This document shows, piece by piece, positions 32,136 to 44,147 of a stretch of DNA of 64,000 nt. The stretch's first letter is position 1. Each line of letters begins with the position of its first letter. The stretch lies in assembly GCA_964019155.1 (NCBI GenBank), contig OZ025239.1, positions 101,680,298 through 101,744,297 of the forward strand, in the 5' to 3' direction. The notes beneath the pieces were generated by a model. The model was not told where the DNA came from. It made no database searches and was given only the letters and a program-made list of their open reading frames with translations. A program made the position numbers and the translations under genes. Source of the stretch: Osedax fenrisi (Eukaryota > Annelida > Polychaeta > Sabellida > Siboglinidae).

Positions 32136-32538
32136 AAGAAATAAATTTCAATATTAGGGGAAAATAACCAGTAAAATAATAATGTAAAATACATTAGTAG
32201 TTAATATGTAAACTTACATTATAATTTCTTTCAGTTTGTAATTTGTTTAATTGTATTTCATGGGTATTGTATTTTCACGAATTAAGAAGAATAATTAAGA
32301 AATACACTAAAGAAATCACTAGAGCGAAACGGCATGAAATGAATGTAATATGTAGTAACGCATGCGTATGAAATAACAATACAAATCAATAATTAGATTA
32401 ATATCAATATATTAATATATGTATATGTAATTATAAACATAGATAGTTATACAAATGTATTAAACAATATATAAGTAATAATATATAAATATAAAATGTA
32501 GTTAACTAAATACCACGACGGTTTAAAACATGGGTAAC

Positions 32539-32585
32539 CGACAACCAGAGCAAGCCAGGCACGGGATAGTACTCCTGCACGATGG
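32539..32585 (-). CDS. Possible 47-nt exon of unknown gene
   Basis: A short GC-rich island in AT-rich sequence. On the minus strand CTGTTTCAG is followed by an open stretch encoding IVQEYYPVPGLLWLS and then GTTACC. Phase 1 in, phase 0 out. No family recognised and no neighbouring exon found. It could be chance or a repeat fragment. Confidence 0.25.
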
Positions 32586-32879
32586 CTGAAACAGTATACG
32601 AGATATAATATGTCGAAGTATATATGTACAAGATATATTGAATGAATGAGTGAATTGCCGATTATTAAACAATATAAATGTAATGTATTGGAAACACGTC
32701 TGATCAGTACGAATGCTAGAAATAGAATGATTATATATATATATATTATAGAGAATCTATCCTTATAGGGAATCTATATAGTTCTGAAAGCACGTTTAAT
32801 TGCAATTAGAAAAATATATACTATTTGTAAAAACGTTACTAAAAAAAGCTCTTCTTCTTCTAAATGACATTACACCCAT

Positions 32880-34740
32880 AATAATAAGTATTTATTTCAG
32901 TTAATTAACTCTAGATCTGTACGGAATAAAGTTGATAGTATAGCTCAATCTATTATTGATTCTAAATGTTTAATTACTGAAATTACTGAAACATGGTTGA
33001 CTGATAAACTGTCTGTGTGGCTCAGTGGCTAAGGCGTCAGACACACAAGCAGTAGGACACGGGTTCGAACCTCGTCCGCCGTACGAACCATTAATTAATT
33101 TTATTAAATGGGTCTTAAAATATTATTTAGAAGTGATCTTATATAATTGTGTATAAATAAATGATCGGCTCTCGTTAAAACCATGGATGCCTTAACATGA
33201 GAGCGGCTTCGAAGGGACATTAGAGCCATATATGGTTATAAGTGAACATTTCATCTAAGTTCCTGGATGGGATGAAAGGACTCCACCAAATAAAAATAAC
33301 AAAATAACAATAACAATAATGACTCTGCTTTATCATCGCAATTAACTCATCGAGAATATAATGTAATTCTTGCGAATAGATCGACGCCTTCTCGTGATGG
33401 TGGTATTGCACTGGTATATTCATCTAATTTGAAACGTGTCTTCTCGACAATTCCTTCTGTCTCTTCATGTGAAATATTGATCTGCCATCTCAGATTTTCA
33501 TCTTATACAATACATATTGTTCTTATTTACCGTCCCCCTTCTTCTAGCATAACTGTATTTTTCGACGACCTTACGTATATTTTTGAATCTATATCTTATG
33601 ATAATACAATTATTCTTGGTGATTTCAATATATAATATAATTCTTCTAATACTCCTGCATCATCTTTAAAATGTCTGCTTTATGAGTTCTCTCTAACGCA
33701 ACATATACATTTCCCCACTAACACTAACGGCAACTGTATCGATTTAGTTATATCACCATCCTCGTCTAAACTTGTCTCATCTCCTTTTCAAAGCTTTCTA
33801 ATCTCTGATCATTTTGCAGTTACATTTGAGTTGCTATTGCCAACACTAACCATTCCTCGACAAGTAAGTTCATTTAGAAAGATATCTGCTATTAATAATA
33901 CTTATTTTATTAGATCCGTTTGTTCTCAACTCGATATACATCAGTGACATCTCTTACCTGACTCTCTCTTAGACAATTTTAACTCAGCTGTTTCGAATTC
34001 TCTGGAATTATTTGCACCTATCACTGAATCTCCCAATCGATCATATTTCAAATCTCCTTGGTTTAGTAATGAGCTAGTTAATCTACGTCGTTCACTTAGA
34101 CGACTACAAACAAAATACCAATCGACCAACCTTGATGCTGATCTTAAATCTTAAATCGTATCTCGCTCAATTTATAGATGTAAACTTCTCACCTATAAAT
34201 CATCCTACTTTACTGGTAATCTTAATAATTTTGGTATGTCCTCTAAACAAGTATTTAAACTCTCATTTAAATTGATTGGTCTAGATCTTAAGACATCTTC
34301 CAGATCAACCAGACTATTTTCTGTGCACTGCCTTTTCCATTTTCTTTCAACGAAAGATTTCTTTGATAATTGATTCTCTCCCTATATTTGATCCCGCACT
34401 TTTTGATGTAACACATACTAACCATTGGTCATGCTTTACACTTCCATCTCAGACAGTAGTATTATTGTTACTGAATTCTCTAAAATCTCACTCTCCATTA
34501 GATCCTGTTCCATTATGCCTATTACACTCCATCTCTCCTTATCTCATTGGTTTTATTACAGATATAATCAACTTGTCTCTCATCACTGCTGTTGTACCAC
34601 AAATGATGAAATACTCGTATATAACACCATTACTCAAGAAACCGACTTTAGATCACTTCTATAGCGATTTATTTCAGTGCATGTTAGTTAATGTTAATGT
34701 TAATTACATCGAGATAGTTGATACATTTTATTCCTTATAG
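32880..34740 (+). mobile_element. CR1/L2-like LINE: endonuclease and start of RT
   Basis: Plus strand: RNKVDSIAQSIIDS, ETWLTD (about 32920-33005), interrupted by a SINE, then NVILANRSTPSRDGGIALVY, VLIYRPPSSS and NTIILGDFNI (to 33635). Next come SDHFAVTFELLLP, SPWFSNELVNLRRSLRRLQT, and RT start SHSPLDPVPLCLLHSISPYL with YSYITPLLKKPTLD (to about 34650). Stops and frameshifts present; truncated before the YADD block. Same clade as the LINE at 13263-16735. Confidence 0.85.
33009..33318 (+). mobile_element. tRNA-derived SINE, family A, copy 3 (inside a LINE)
   Basis: CTGTCTGTGTGGCTCAGTGG head, GGGTTCGAACCTC B box, usual body, tail AACAATAACAATAA. Inserted in the endonuclease coding region between ETWLTD and the following DSALSSQL. 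Only a short possible duplication (ATAA). Confidence 0.92.
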
Positions 34741-34743
34741 AGC

Positions 34744-34754
<11 letters not shown>

Positions 34755-34778
<24 letters not shown>
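34755..34778. repeat. (TA)n microsatellite
   Basis: Short TA tract. Confidence 0.85.
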
Positions 34779-34780
<2 letters not shown>

Positions 34781-34959
34781 AATAGTATTTGATCATTGGT
34801 AATATTTTCATTGTAATTAGATCATATATGATCTTATAGGATCTTACTTTTTATCTTATTTATATAGCATATATGCAATACTTTTATGAGTTTTCCTGAT
34901 ACGTGCCAGTTATGCATTTGCGAGTCAATCGTTGAAACTTATAGTAGGTATATATGGCG

Positions 34960-35660
34960 AATAAGGTACATATGTAGTCGGCATACATGCCCTGGGAAAG
35001 CCTTTTTGAAACCGATGAAATAGCAGTCTATGTTGATGTATTAGTTTTAACAACAACAACCTATAGGTTTTAATATATTAATGATAGTGTGGTTCTTTTT
35101 CCTAAAACCTACTTACTAAACTAACAGTAGTTTGTCTGCTTGTTGAATCAGCCTATTTATAGTATTCTCAGAAGAAACTTACCATATATATATGGTTATG
35201 ATACCATAGTCACTAATCAAGATAATAGGTGGCTAGGTGGAGGATTTCTTCAAATCTCCCTTATTTGGCAATGTGATCACTAGATATATTATCCATAATG
35301 TAGATCATATTTTCTAAATTATTTTAGAGATGTATAGTAGAGACTTAGAAAATTGGATGGTAGTAGATTTCTTTCTTAGTTTAGTTCTATTAATATGTAC
35401 CATGTATCTACCGAACTTTATCTTGATACCCTTGTCACTTATTACTGGAATAGATGATCCGTTCCATATTAATTTTATTACCTTACCTTACCAGGTCGAG
35501 CATGCTCATTAATTGTATACTTTTTAAAATGTCTTTGAATTCCACATTCTTATTGTAATCTATGATACATATATAATGCCGAGCAATATCTATGTATGTT
35601 GGCATATTATTAGTATTCATTTTACATTTTCCAAATCCTTTAATGAACGCTGAATTGTTT
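34960..35660 (-). mobile_element. RTE-like LINE remnant
   Basis: Minus-strand ITLPNKGDLKKSS (about 35280-35235) corresponds to the LPKKGDLxxxxNWRGI block of RTE-type RTs. CYFIGFKKAF (about 35030-35000) resembles the FIDFxKAFD block. Heavily decayed. Confidence 0.5.
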
Positions 35661-35950
35661 CGTAATTTCATGATTATATAATATAAGAGTACAGGAAATA
35701 AGAATAATTGTGAATTTTAAAATGTAAAAAACAAAACATACATGCGCACTGATACATTAGTTAAACAAATATTTGTTCTTCAAAAAAACTATAAAAGTCG
35801 AAAGTGCCGGTATAAAGCAACTTAAAAAAAAATGCTCTACACATATTGTCTATAACTATATAATACATTATATTATGACCATGTCAACGAATATTTAAAA
35901 CTTAAAACCACCTTACCGAGCGTTAAGCCTAAAACAATTATTGTATGCAG

Positions 35951-35999
35951 ATCATCGATATAAAGGTGATTAAAGAAAGCTTTCCTTTATATCGATGAT
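35951..35999. repeat. 16-bp perfect hairpin
   Basis: ATCATCGATATAAAGG at 35951-35966 and its exact complement CCTTTATATCGATGAT at 35984-35999, loop 17 nt. Flanked by TGCAGAT on both sides. Confidence 0.8.
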
Positions 36000-36053
36000 G
36001 CAGATATAGATATTACATAATGAACGAATTGAATTTAATTCAATTCGACATAA

Positions 36054-37165
36054 CCCGACAAACAATTTCTTAAATAAAGTCCGTTTTAATGTCCTAATTT
36101 ATCCTTATAACATACTGAACAGTATATATTTACTGTGATGCTACTTAAAAGGATGTTTACAGTAATATTACAAATATAGACCAAATAACTATGCACAATT
36201 TTAATTAAATTGTCCTGTAGATACCCTGAGCACTAGTATAATATGTTACTGAGCAGGACATTTAAAGTAATATTTTCATATCTATAAATAAAATGCAAAA
36301 CTTTACTTAAATTGTCCTGAGGTTACCCTGCTCAGTAGTATAATATGGTACTGTGCAGGAAATTATTAATAAGTATATATACTTTTTTAATATAGAAAAA
36401 ATAACATATTATACCTTTTAATTATTTTAATATATTGATTTAATTTTTATTTATGCAAATTAATTATTAATTATTATTTTAATTTTATATTTAACTTAAT
36501 ATACTAATTTTAATAAATAAAATATTATTTTAAAAATTAAAATTATTTAAGTAATCCTATTTATTTTTCTAAATTATCATAATCTCATTCAAGTGACACA
36601 TTGAACTACAATTTTAATCATATTTATATTGATAATATAATTAGTAATCATGTTGAACTAATTTCCCAATATTGAATATATGGCAATTGAATATTGATTA
36701 TAGTTTATATTCAATATTGAAATATTATTATTATTGAATTTAGAATTTAGTTTAGAACTTAAGTTGAGCTTAATTTAATTAGTTACCATTGACTTAAGTT
36801 GAACTTAAATTTTGAACTTAAGTTTTTGATATAAGTTGAATGCTGGGTTATTCTATATAGGAATAGAAAATACTTTATATGTCCATTATGTATCTATATC
36901 AGGATTAAAAAATCCTTTATTTTGTCATTATTTGTCCTTAGCATGATTAAGAAAGTTCGTTATTTTGTCCTTATTTATACTTAGCAGGATTCAGAAAGTT
37001 CGTTATATTGTCCTTATTTATCCTTACACAGTAACTAATAAATCCATGTAAATGTCCTGCACACATGTAAAATAGATAGACAGATTGTTACACTTTAGGA
37101 CCTCTGCAGGAGTCCTTATCAGGGTATCCTGCAGGACACCTGTGCAGTAATAATTGTTTGTCGGG
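36054..37165. mobile_element. DNA transposon with CCCGACAAACAATT ends, sharing its core with element A (element B)
   Basis: Inverted ends CCCGACAAACAATT (36054) and AATTGTTTGTCGGG (to 37165). Subterminal repeats carry GTCCTGnAG/GCAGGAC and TTGTCCTTATTTATCCTTA motifs, unlike element A. The core (about 36390-36850) is homologous, in reverse orientation, to 14310-14830. No transposase. The target duplication is not clear. Confidence 0.75.
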
Positions 37166-37210
37166 AAATGTATATTACATTAATCGATATATCTGCAGAC
37201 TTCACTTTAT

Positions 37211-37217
<7 letters not shown>

Positions 37218-37270
<53 letters not shown>
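37218..37270. repeat. (TA)n microsatellite
   Basis: TA tract of about 50 bp. Confidence 0.9.
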
Positions 37271-37274
<4 letters not shown>

Positions 37275-37772
37275 TCAAATTTATTATACAATTAAAATAT
37301 AAAATTAAAATATAAAATTAATAAACTATTATTACAGATTTTGATAAGTATTACATAATTTGTTTGTTTCATTCTAGTATTGGTTTAAATGATTTTTAAC
37401 ATGTTCTGCTTATAATATATTTAAAATGTATCATTTAAATATTAAACTATAGTTTTTATATATATATATATAACTAATAATTTATGACTATTACAGGGTA
37501 CACATATAAGAAGAATTCTATAGAAATTGGAAATGAAATATTTAAAAGTAGAAATTGAATATTTCGATGCTACTTACAAAATAATGTATTTTATTTCTAT
37601 TTCGATCATTTTTAGTTTATTTTTAATTTATAATTTATTTATATTTTCGATTATTTTTCATTTATTTTTTACGGTAACTGTAAAACTTTTTAATTTCTTA
37701 AATTTTTTAATTTCATATTATTCTTTCTTAAATATTAGGATTATAATTGCAATTTTCATTTAATCAGAAATA
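37271..37772. other. AT-rich DNA without recognised features
   Basis: One low-complexity open frame (37527-37763) rich in F, I, L. It is best explained by base composition. Confidence 0.5.
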
Positions 37773-37775
37773 GTA

Positions 37776-38681
37776 GAGGAAAGTAACCTAATACGGATAC
37801 TTTAACAATAAATGGTTATGACTCATTATTTGTATTCAAAAATTACAATATATTAATATTATATGATTATAGATAGTATTGTAATTTTAAAATTGTATTT
37901 AATCTTTTAATTCCATAGATAAAGGGGGTGTCCGTATTCGGTTCCCATGTCCGAATATGGACACCCTGTGTTATAATACGGACACCCTATATACCACTAG
38001 ATAAACTATATATTATTGATGAATCAATCAGACAAATTACAATTACGTTATTTATAATTAATTTTATGAAAAATATATTGTAATTTAATTAGTTAATATT
38101 TTATTTATTTTTATTATTTTTTAATTAATAATACAATTTAAGTGTCTAAATAATAAAATATTTAGAATTAGCTTTATTGGTGGTATTAATATTATAACGC
38201 ACGCGATTTTTATGAAAATCAGAATATTTCATACGGTATGCGTTGATTGGTTATAGGGTGTCCGACGGACACTGTCCGTATTAATACATTTAGAGTATCC
38301 GTATTAGGAACTTATACATCTAGATATATGCTTATAACTTAATGAATATTTGATAACAAATATAGAAATTAAAAATACAATTTTTAGAATGCTTTAGTTT
38401 TTAATAATATAGTATTATATTTTATATCGATACATTTGTATATTCTTGAGAAGGTTTAAAATTGAAATTTGTTTTCATAAATTTAAAAACGTAATAAAAA
38501 AATAAGTTTATTGGATATATTAGCAATATTTTGAACAATTAAAAAATAAAAAATACTTATTTAGACTATTTTTATAATTATGAATATTTTATTCATTAAC
38601 ATTTTTTTTGTATGATTTATGGTTTCTGAGATACCGAGAGTGTCCGTATTCGGGCACTGTCCGTATTCGGTTATTTTCCCC
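37776..38681. mobile_element. AGGGGA-end MITE, GTCCGTATTCGG subfamily, copy in reverse orientation
   Basis: Left TAGAGGAAAGTAACCTAATA, right (complement) TAGGGGAAAATAACCGAATA. TA at 37774-37775 and 38682-38683. Contains GGTGTCCGTATTCGG near both ends and the GTATGCGTTGATTGGTTATA block. Reverse complement of the element at 39112-40035. Confidence 0.85.
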
Positions 38682-38911
38682 TAGATGTATTTATTATTTT
38701 ATTAAAAATCAAAGTAAATATTCTAAAATCAGAGTATAAACAATGATGATAATTATCATTAATGTATGTCAATACCATATATATCTCTAGAAATTATTGA
38801 TGTAATATATCATATTTATAATTTTTGTAATTTGTTTTATATAAAAAATATTAATATTGATTTTCTTCAAATAATTGTTTATAATATCACCCTCTAAGGC
38901 ATCTTTATATA

Positions 38912-38983
38912 TTGTTATTTTATTTTAGTGGATTCCTTTCATCCCATACAAGATCTAATGTGAAGTTGTTACTTATAACCAAA
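38912..38983 (-). mobile_element. SINE family A, decayed 3' fragment
   Basis: TATTGTTATTTTATTTTAGT and GATTCCTTTCATCCCAT match the complement of the SINE tail (tail plus GGATGAAAGGACTCCACC). Confidence 0.65.
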
Positions 38984-39111
38984 TGAATATAATTGATATT
39001 TGTTAACTTTCATTAACTAAAATAATAGTTATATTATATTTTCTTATATTAGGGATATATAGTTTCGTTGATACAGATTTATAAATATATTTACAAATAT
39101 CATAGTACATA

Positions 39112-40035
39112 GGGGAAAGTAACAGAATACGGACAGTGCCAGAATACGGACACTCTCGTTATATCAGAAACCATACATCCTACAAAACAATGTTTAATGA
39201 ATACAAATTAATAATTATATAAATGGTCAAAATAATTATTTTTTATTTTTTAATTATTTAAAATATATTGTACATGATATTGCTGATTTATCCAATAAAC
39301 TGATTTTTTTTATTACGTTATTAAATTTATGAAAAAAAATTCAACTTACAACCCAAGCATCTCAAGACAAAAAATATTTCGATATAAAATATAACACGAT
39401 ATTATTCAAAAATAAAGCTTTCTAAAAATTATATATTTAATTTCTATATTTGTTATCTAATATTCATTAAGTTATAAGCATATATCTAGAGGTCATATAA
39501 GTCCCTAATACGGACACTCTAGATATCTTAATAAGGATATTTTCAGTCGGACACCCTATAACCAATCAGCACGCAGCGTATGGATTATTCTGATTTTCAT
39601 AAAAATCGCGTGTGTTATAATATTAATACCACCAATAAAGCTAAATCTAAAATTTTATTATTTAGATACTTAAATTGAATTATTAAAAAATAATAAAAAT
39701 AAATAAATTATTAACTAATTAAATTAGAATAAATTGTTCATAAAATGAATTATAAATAATGTATTGTAATTTGTTAGATTGAATCATCAATACTATATAG
39801 TTTATCTAGTGGTATATAGGGTGTCCGTATTATAACACAGGGTGTCCGTATTCGGAAACGGGCACCGAATACGGACACCCCCGTTATCTATGGAATAAAA
39901 TATTAAAATTTAAAAATCACAATAATATCTATAATCGTATAATATTTATATATTGTAATTTTTGAATAAAAATAATGAGTCATAAAATGTTAAGACCATT
40001 TATTGTTAACGTGTCCGTATTAGGTTACTTTCCCC
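39112..40035. mobile_element. AGGGGA-end MITE, GTCCGTATTCGG subfamily, fullest copy
   Basis: Left TAGGGGAAAGTAACAGAATA, right (complement) TAGGGGAAAGTAACCTAATA. TA at 39110-39111 and 40036-40037. Motif CCGAATACGGACA is repeated at both ends and near the centre. 924 bp, no coding. Confidence 0.87.
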
Positions 40036-40559
40036 TATTATTTTATATACATATATATTTTAATATACAAGTTTTCGATATATTCATATATTTAGGTTTT
40101 TTTAGGATATTAATATTAAACTTAAGTTTGACAATATCTACTTAAATTGTAATAAATTAAATCATTTATAAACGTTATGTACTAAAATTAAAGGTTTGAA
40201 TTTAATAACTCTATGATATAAATGTTTAGATAACTTTGCTATACGGTCATTTATTTTGTACTTTATTTAGAATAGCTATATATATACATATTTTAGTTTG
40301 ATATAAATTATATGATAATTTATCCTATATAATTATTTATAATCTCAAGAAATATAATCTGTTACTAGTTCAATACATATATGTATAACCTAAATATAAG
40401 TTATTGTTTAAGAGTAATTCCTTATATTATATATATATATATATATATAACATTACTTCAGTGCTAGGCTAATTTATATTCAACGTTAATGTGTGTCTGA
40501 GGATCCATTTATTTAGATTACATAAATCATTATGGATAGAATATTGTAATTTAAATTAT

Positions 40560-40710
40560 TTATTGATATACATTATTGTAATATCAACCGCTAAAATTAT
40601 TGATTTTAAGAAATGTAAATATCTCGGAATATCATTAGAAATATCATAGGAAATATGAAATAGCAAAGGACCATACACTGAAACTCGTGGAATACCATAA
40701 GATATAGATT
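40560..40710 (-). mobile_element. LINE RT remnant
   Basis: The minus strand reads YGIPRVSVYGPLLFHIS, matching the YG[VI]PQGSVLGPLLF block of CR1/L2-like RTs. Surroundings too decayed to extend. Confidence 0.5.
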
Positions 40711-41247
40711 ACAAATAATAAATATTCTCATTTATATGTACTATAATTTACTATAATTCATATTCGCTATATTTAATCAATTGAAACATGTATTATTTAA
40801 AGTTTACTTTGAAACATTATAATGAGGTACAAGTAGTAAGTAGTTATATTGCCAACCAATCATCTATAGGTTAAGAAGCACGTGTGATCTGCCACTTTCG
40901 CCGACGTCCGTTGATATAGGATACCAGCAATTAAGAACTTCTTTCGTGGAAACAGCCAACTCTTATTAGTCTACTTCTCTCACTCGATTTTAAAGATTTA
41001 TAAAATGTAACCATTCGAGTAATTCAATTTATATAAACTAAACTTGATATGTTAGATATATACATAAAGTGAATGCCAGCATATGCATATGTTAGTTAAA
41101 TAATTAAAAAAACTTATTAATAAAATGTCGATAATAATATTATATTATGTATAATGTAATTTCACGTGGAATGAGCTGAATAATTGAACATATGCTATTG
41201 TAAATAAATCGCAGAGGTTTTTAGATTAATGAAATTAAATAAATAAA

Positions 41248-41335
41248 CATCAACAATCAGATAATATAAGATATGACAATATAGAAATAATATGTTAGAC
41301 TTATTTTACTATAATATTGAGTTTTTAAAAATAAA
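41248..41335 (+). repeat. Dispersed repeat, copy 2
   Basis: Matches 32050-32135 with a handful of differences over about 85 bp. Identity not recognised; possibly a LINE or DNA element tail. Confidence 0.75.
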
Positions 41336-41815
41336 TCAACTATAATATTTTAGTGAACTATAATAGGAATAATAAAAGATAAAGAAATTAAGAATATTAT
41401 AATTATAAATTATTATATTAAAAATGCATAGAGCCCTACTATGTTAAATATGGCTACAATATATTACTATATTTATATATTATTTTATAAGAAACAGAAC
41501 ATATTATATTGAGAAATGTTAGAAATAACGTTGGCAATAATGTTTACAGTGGTAATATTTGATGACTAGAAATAATGATTATGATGTATGATATACATTA
41601 AAGTTTAGGAATTCATATATTTTTATATAATCAATGATAATAATATATGTTATGATATTATAATATATGTTCATGCATGCGTGAACTTATATTATGTGGA
41701 TATATTTATATGTGTAGTATTAATGAAGTTTTTTTTACCATTTATTTAAATAAAATACAAACCAATAATGATGGGTTACAAAAGTGATCAGGGTTACAAA
41801 GTGATCACCAGAGAG

Positions 41816-42264
41816 CTAACTCTGCTGTAGTTGGCTAATAGAGTGTTTCAGACTAGCTACACAATTATTACGAATGCATACTTCCATTCTTTCCCTGACA
41901 TTCTGCAATAACACGTAGTAACGGTCGCAGATGTCACTTAGCTGATCCATGTGCGAGAATAGATGATCGATGTATTCTTCCTTATCTGCCCGCAACTCTT
42001 CTCTCTGCTCATCTTTAAACTCCTGGATATACGTTTCCCTCAGGTGTAGAGATCTCATCACACGCACCCGCTTCTTCGTGAATATGCGAGACTTCTTTTC
42101 CAAATTGTTGCAGTAGTCATCTCTTGCCATATACCACTTGTGGTAGATTTCTGATATGTCCAGCATTCGCTGATAGTCGTTTAGTTTGTCGATGTAGTTG
42201 TCCCTAGAGGCCTGCTCGAGCATATCCGGGGTGTCTATAGCAACTTGTTCATTGAGTGGCGTGG
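41816..42264 (-). CDS. Terminal exon of a coiled-coil protein gene
   Basis: An open 149-codon stretch begins at acceptor TACCCACAG in phase 1 (TPLNEQVAIDTPDMLEQASR) and ends at TAG. It is charged and helix-prone throughout (NLEKKSRIFTKKRVRVMRSL, EFKDEQREELRADKEEYIDH, LLQNVRERMEVCIRN), suggesting a coiled coil. Sequence is GC-rich relative to flanks. A minus-strand AATAAA at about 41741 lies about 70 bp after the stop, so this is a last exon. Upstream exons were not found; they should lie above 42.3 kb on the minus strand. I do not recognise the family with confidence; axonemal or CCDC-type proteins look similar in composition. Confidence 0.65.
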
Positions 42265-42540
42265 CTGTGGGTAAATAGGGGCGTGGTTAATCGACAGTTT
42301 GTTTATATAGTATATAGTATATATTATATTATATAGTATATAGTGTATAATATATACGTGGTGTGCGTAAGTATGATTGTGACTATGGATATGCGATGTA
42401 GAATACACATGTATACATGTATACACTATATAGTGCACTAAAGTGTGTACTTCATTCGATTTATGTATACATATACGTGAACATATATGTGTGTATGCGT
42501 GTTTATGTGTATGACACACACGCATACACTGTATTCGTAC

Positions 42541-42872
42541 GTGTGTGTGTGTGTGTGAGTGTATGAGTGTATGTGTATGTGTGTGAGTGAGTGTATGTGT
42601 ATGTGTGTGTATGTGTGAGTGTATGAGTGTATGTGTATGTGTGTGTATGTGTGCGTGTGTGAGTGAGTGTGTGTATTTGTGAGTATGTGTGTGTATGTGT
42701 GTGTGTATGTGTGCGTGTGCGTATATGTGTATGTGTGTGTGTGTGAGTGTGAGTGTATGTGTGTGTGTATGTGTGCGTGTGCGTATATGTGTATGTGTGT
42801 ATGTGTGTATGTGTGTGTGTGAGTGTGAGTGTGTGTGTGTGTGTGAGTGTGAGTGTGAGTGTGTGTGTGTGA

Positions 42873-42917
<45 letters not shown>
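42541..42917. repeat. Complex (TG)n minisatellite
   Basis: TG/TATG/GAG mixtures, for example GTGTGTATGTGTGCGTGTG recurring. Produces spurious His/Thr and Cys/Val frames on both strands. About 275 bp upstream, in sense direction, of the coiled-coil exon. Confidence 0.95.
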
Positions 42918-42920
<3 letters not shown>

Positions 42921-43493
42921 ACCTAAAAGCCTATATGCCTTATGTATACATATCATCAATGTAATATTATTATTCACTTATTTTAATCGTGCATCAATTT
43001 TAATATATATAAATTGTTATTTTATCGTTTTTCTATTCATTTATTTATGTATTGTTCTCGTTCATTATTAACTGCATTGTATTATTATGTGAATCAACGA
43101 GGGGTGGTAACACATATGATAAGTGCCGATACACCATATTACCATCATATATATATATTATGAATACCTAACGTACAAATATAAACGTACAAAATATATA
43201 ATATATTTGTAAAATACATGTATATAAATATTACATGTATAGTTAGTATTGTATGTTATCAATACAATATGTGTATGTTGTAGTGTATTACTATAACGAT
43301 AAAGAATACTAACGCATTGTAGATATATCGCTCAATTTATATGTTATTACAATTTAATTGTTGTCGATAATGTTATTTATATAGGAAGTTGGTTTGTTTA
43401 TTATTTTGAATTTGTTTGGATTAAATTAGGGGAATAATGGGATTTCATGATAACATAACTTGTATTTTTATATATGTAGACATAATGTATTGT

Positions 43494-43497
<4 letters not shown>

Positions 43498-43546
<49 letters not shown>

Positions 43547-43629
43547 GTTTATACTATAGTATAGTATAAAACCTTAATTATTATATGATAGTAATATATT
43601 ATTACGTATTATTGTTTATAAAGTATATA

Positions 43630-43689
<60 letters not shown>

Positions 43690-43690
43690 T
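43498..43690. repeat. Two (TA)n tracts
   Basis: TA repeats at 43498-43543 and 43626-43685 with ACTATAGTATAGTAT between. Confidence 0.9.
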
Positions 43691-43724
43691 TTTATCCTTA
43701 TATATTAATTGTAATATATATATA

Positions 43725-44147
43725 CAGTCAACTCTCGATAAGTCGGACACATTTAGTTGGTTTGGTTGGATGTGTATCTAGTGCAATGTTAAATTAATCG
43801 GATAAGTCGGATAAGTTGGATTGGATAAGTCGGAATTTTCTATAAATCGGACACATATTATTGTCATTTTTATGATTTGTATACTGGATAAGTCGGACTT
43901 TTTATAAATTGTCAGAAATATTTACTTTAAATAATGTATATAATAATTTCAGTAAGTAATATTATTAAATACAACATTTTATGTTGTTGATTATTGCATA
44001 ATTCCACATTTCGGTAACCCTTTAACTCACGCTGCTCATTTCATCTATTATTTGTATGATATTCTGAATCTCGGATAAGTCGGATATCTCGCTAATTCGG
44101 ACACTTTTTTCGGTCCCTTGTGAGTCCGACTTATCGGGAGTTGACTG
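43725..44147. mobile_element. Tigger/pogo-like MITE
   Basis: Inverted ends CAGTCAACTCTCGATAAGTC and (complement of right end) CAGTCAACTCCCGATAAGTC, flanked by TA on both sides. Several internal GGATAAGTCGGA motifs. 423 bp, no transposase. End sequence and TA target match pogo/Tigger. Confidence 0.85.

Noticed and set aside
42438..42977. His/Thr-rich and Cys/Val-rich frames
   Set aside because: Complex (TG)n repeat; low complexity on both strands.
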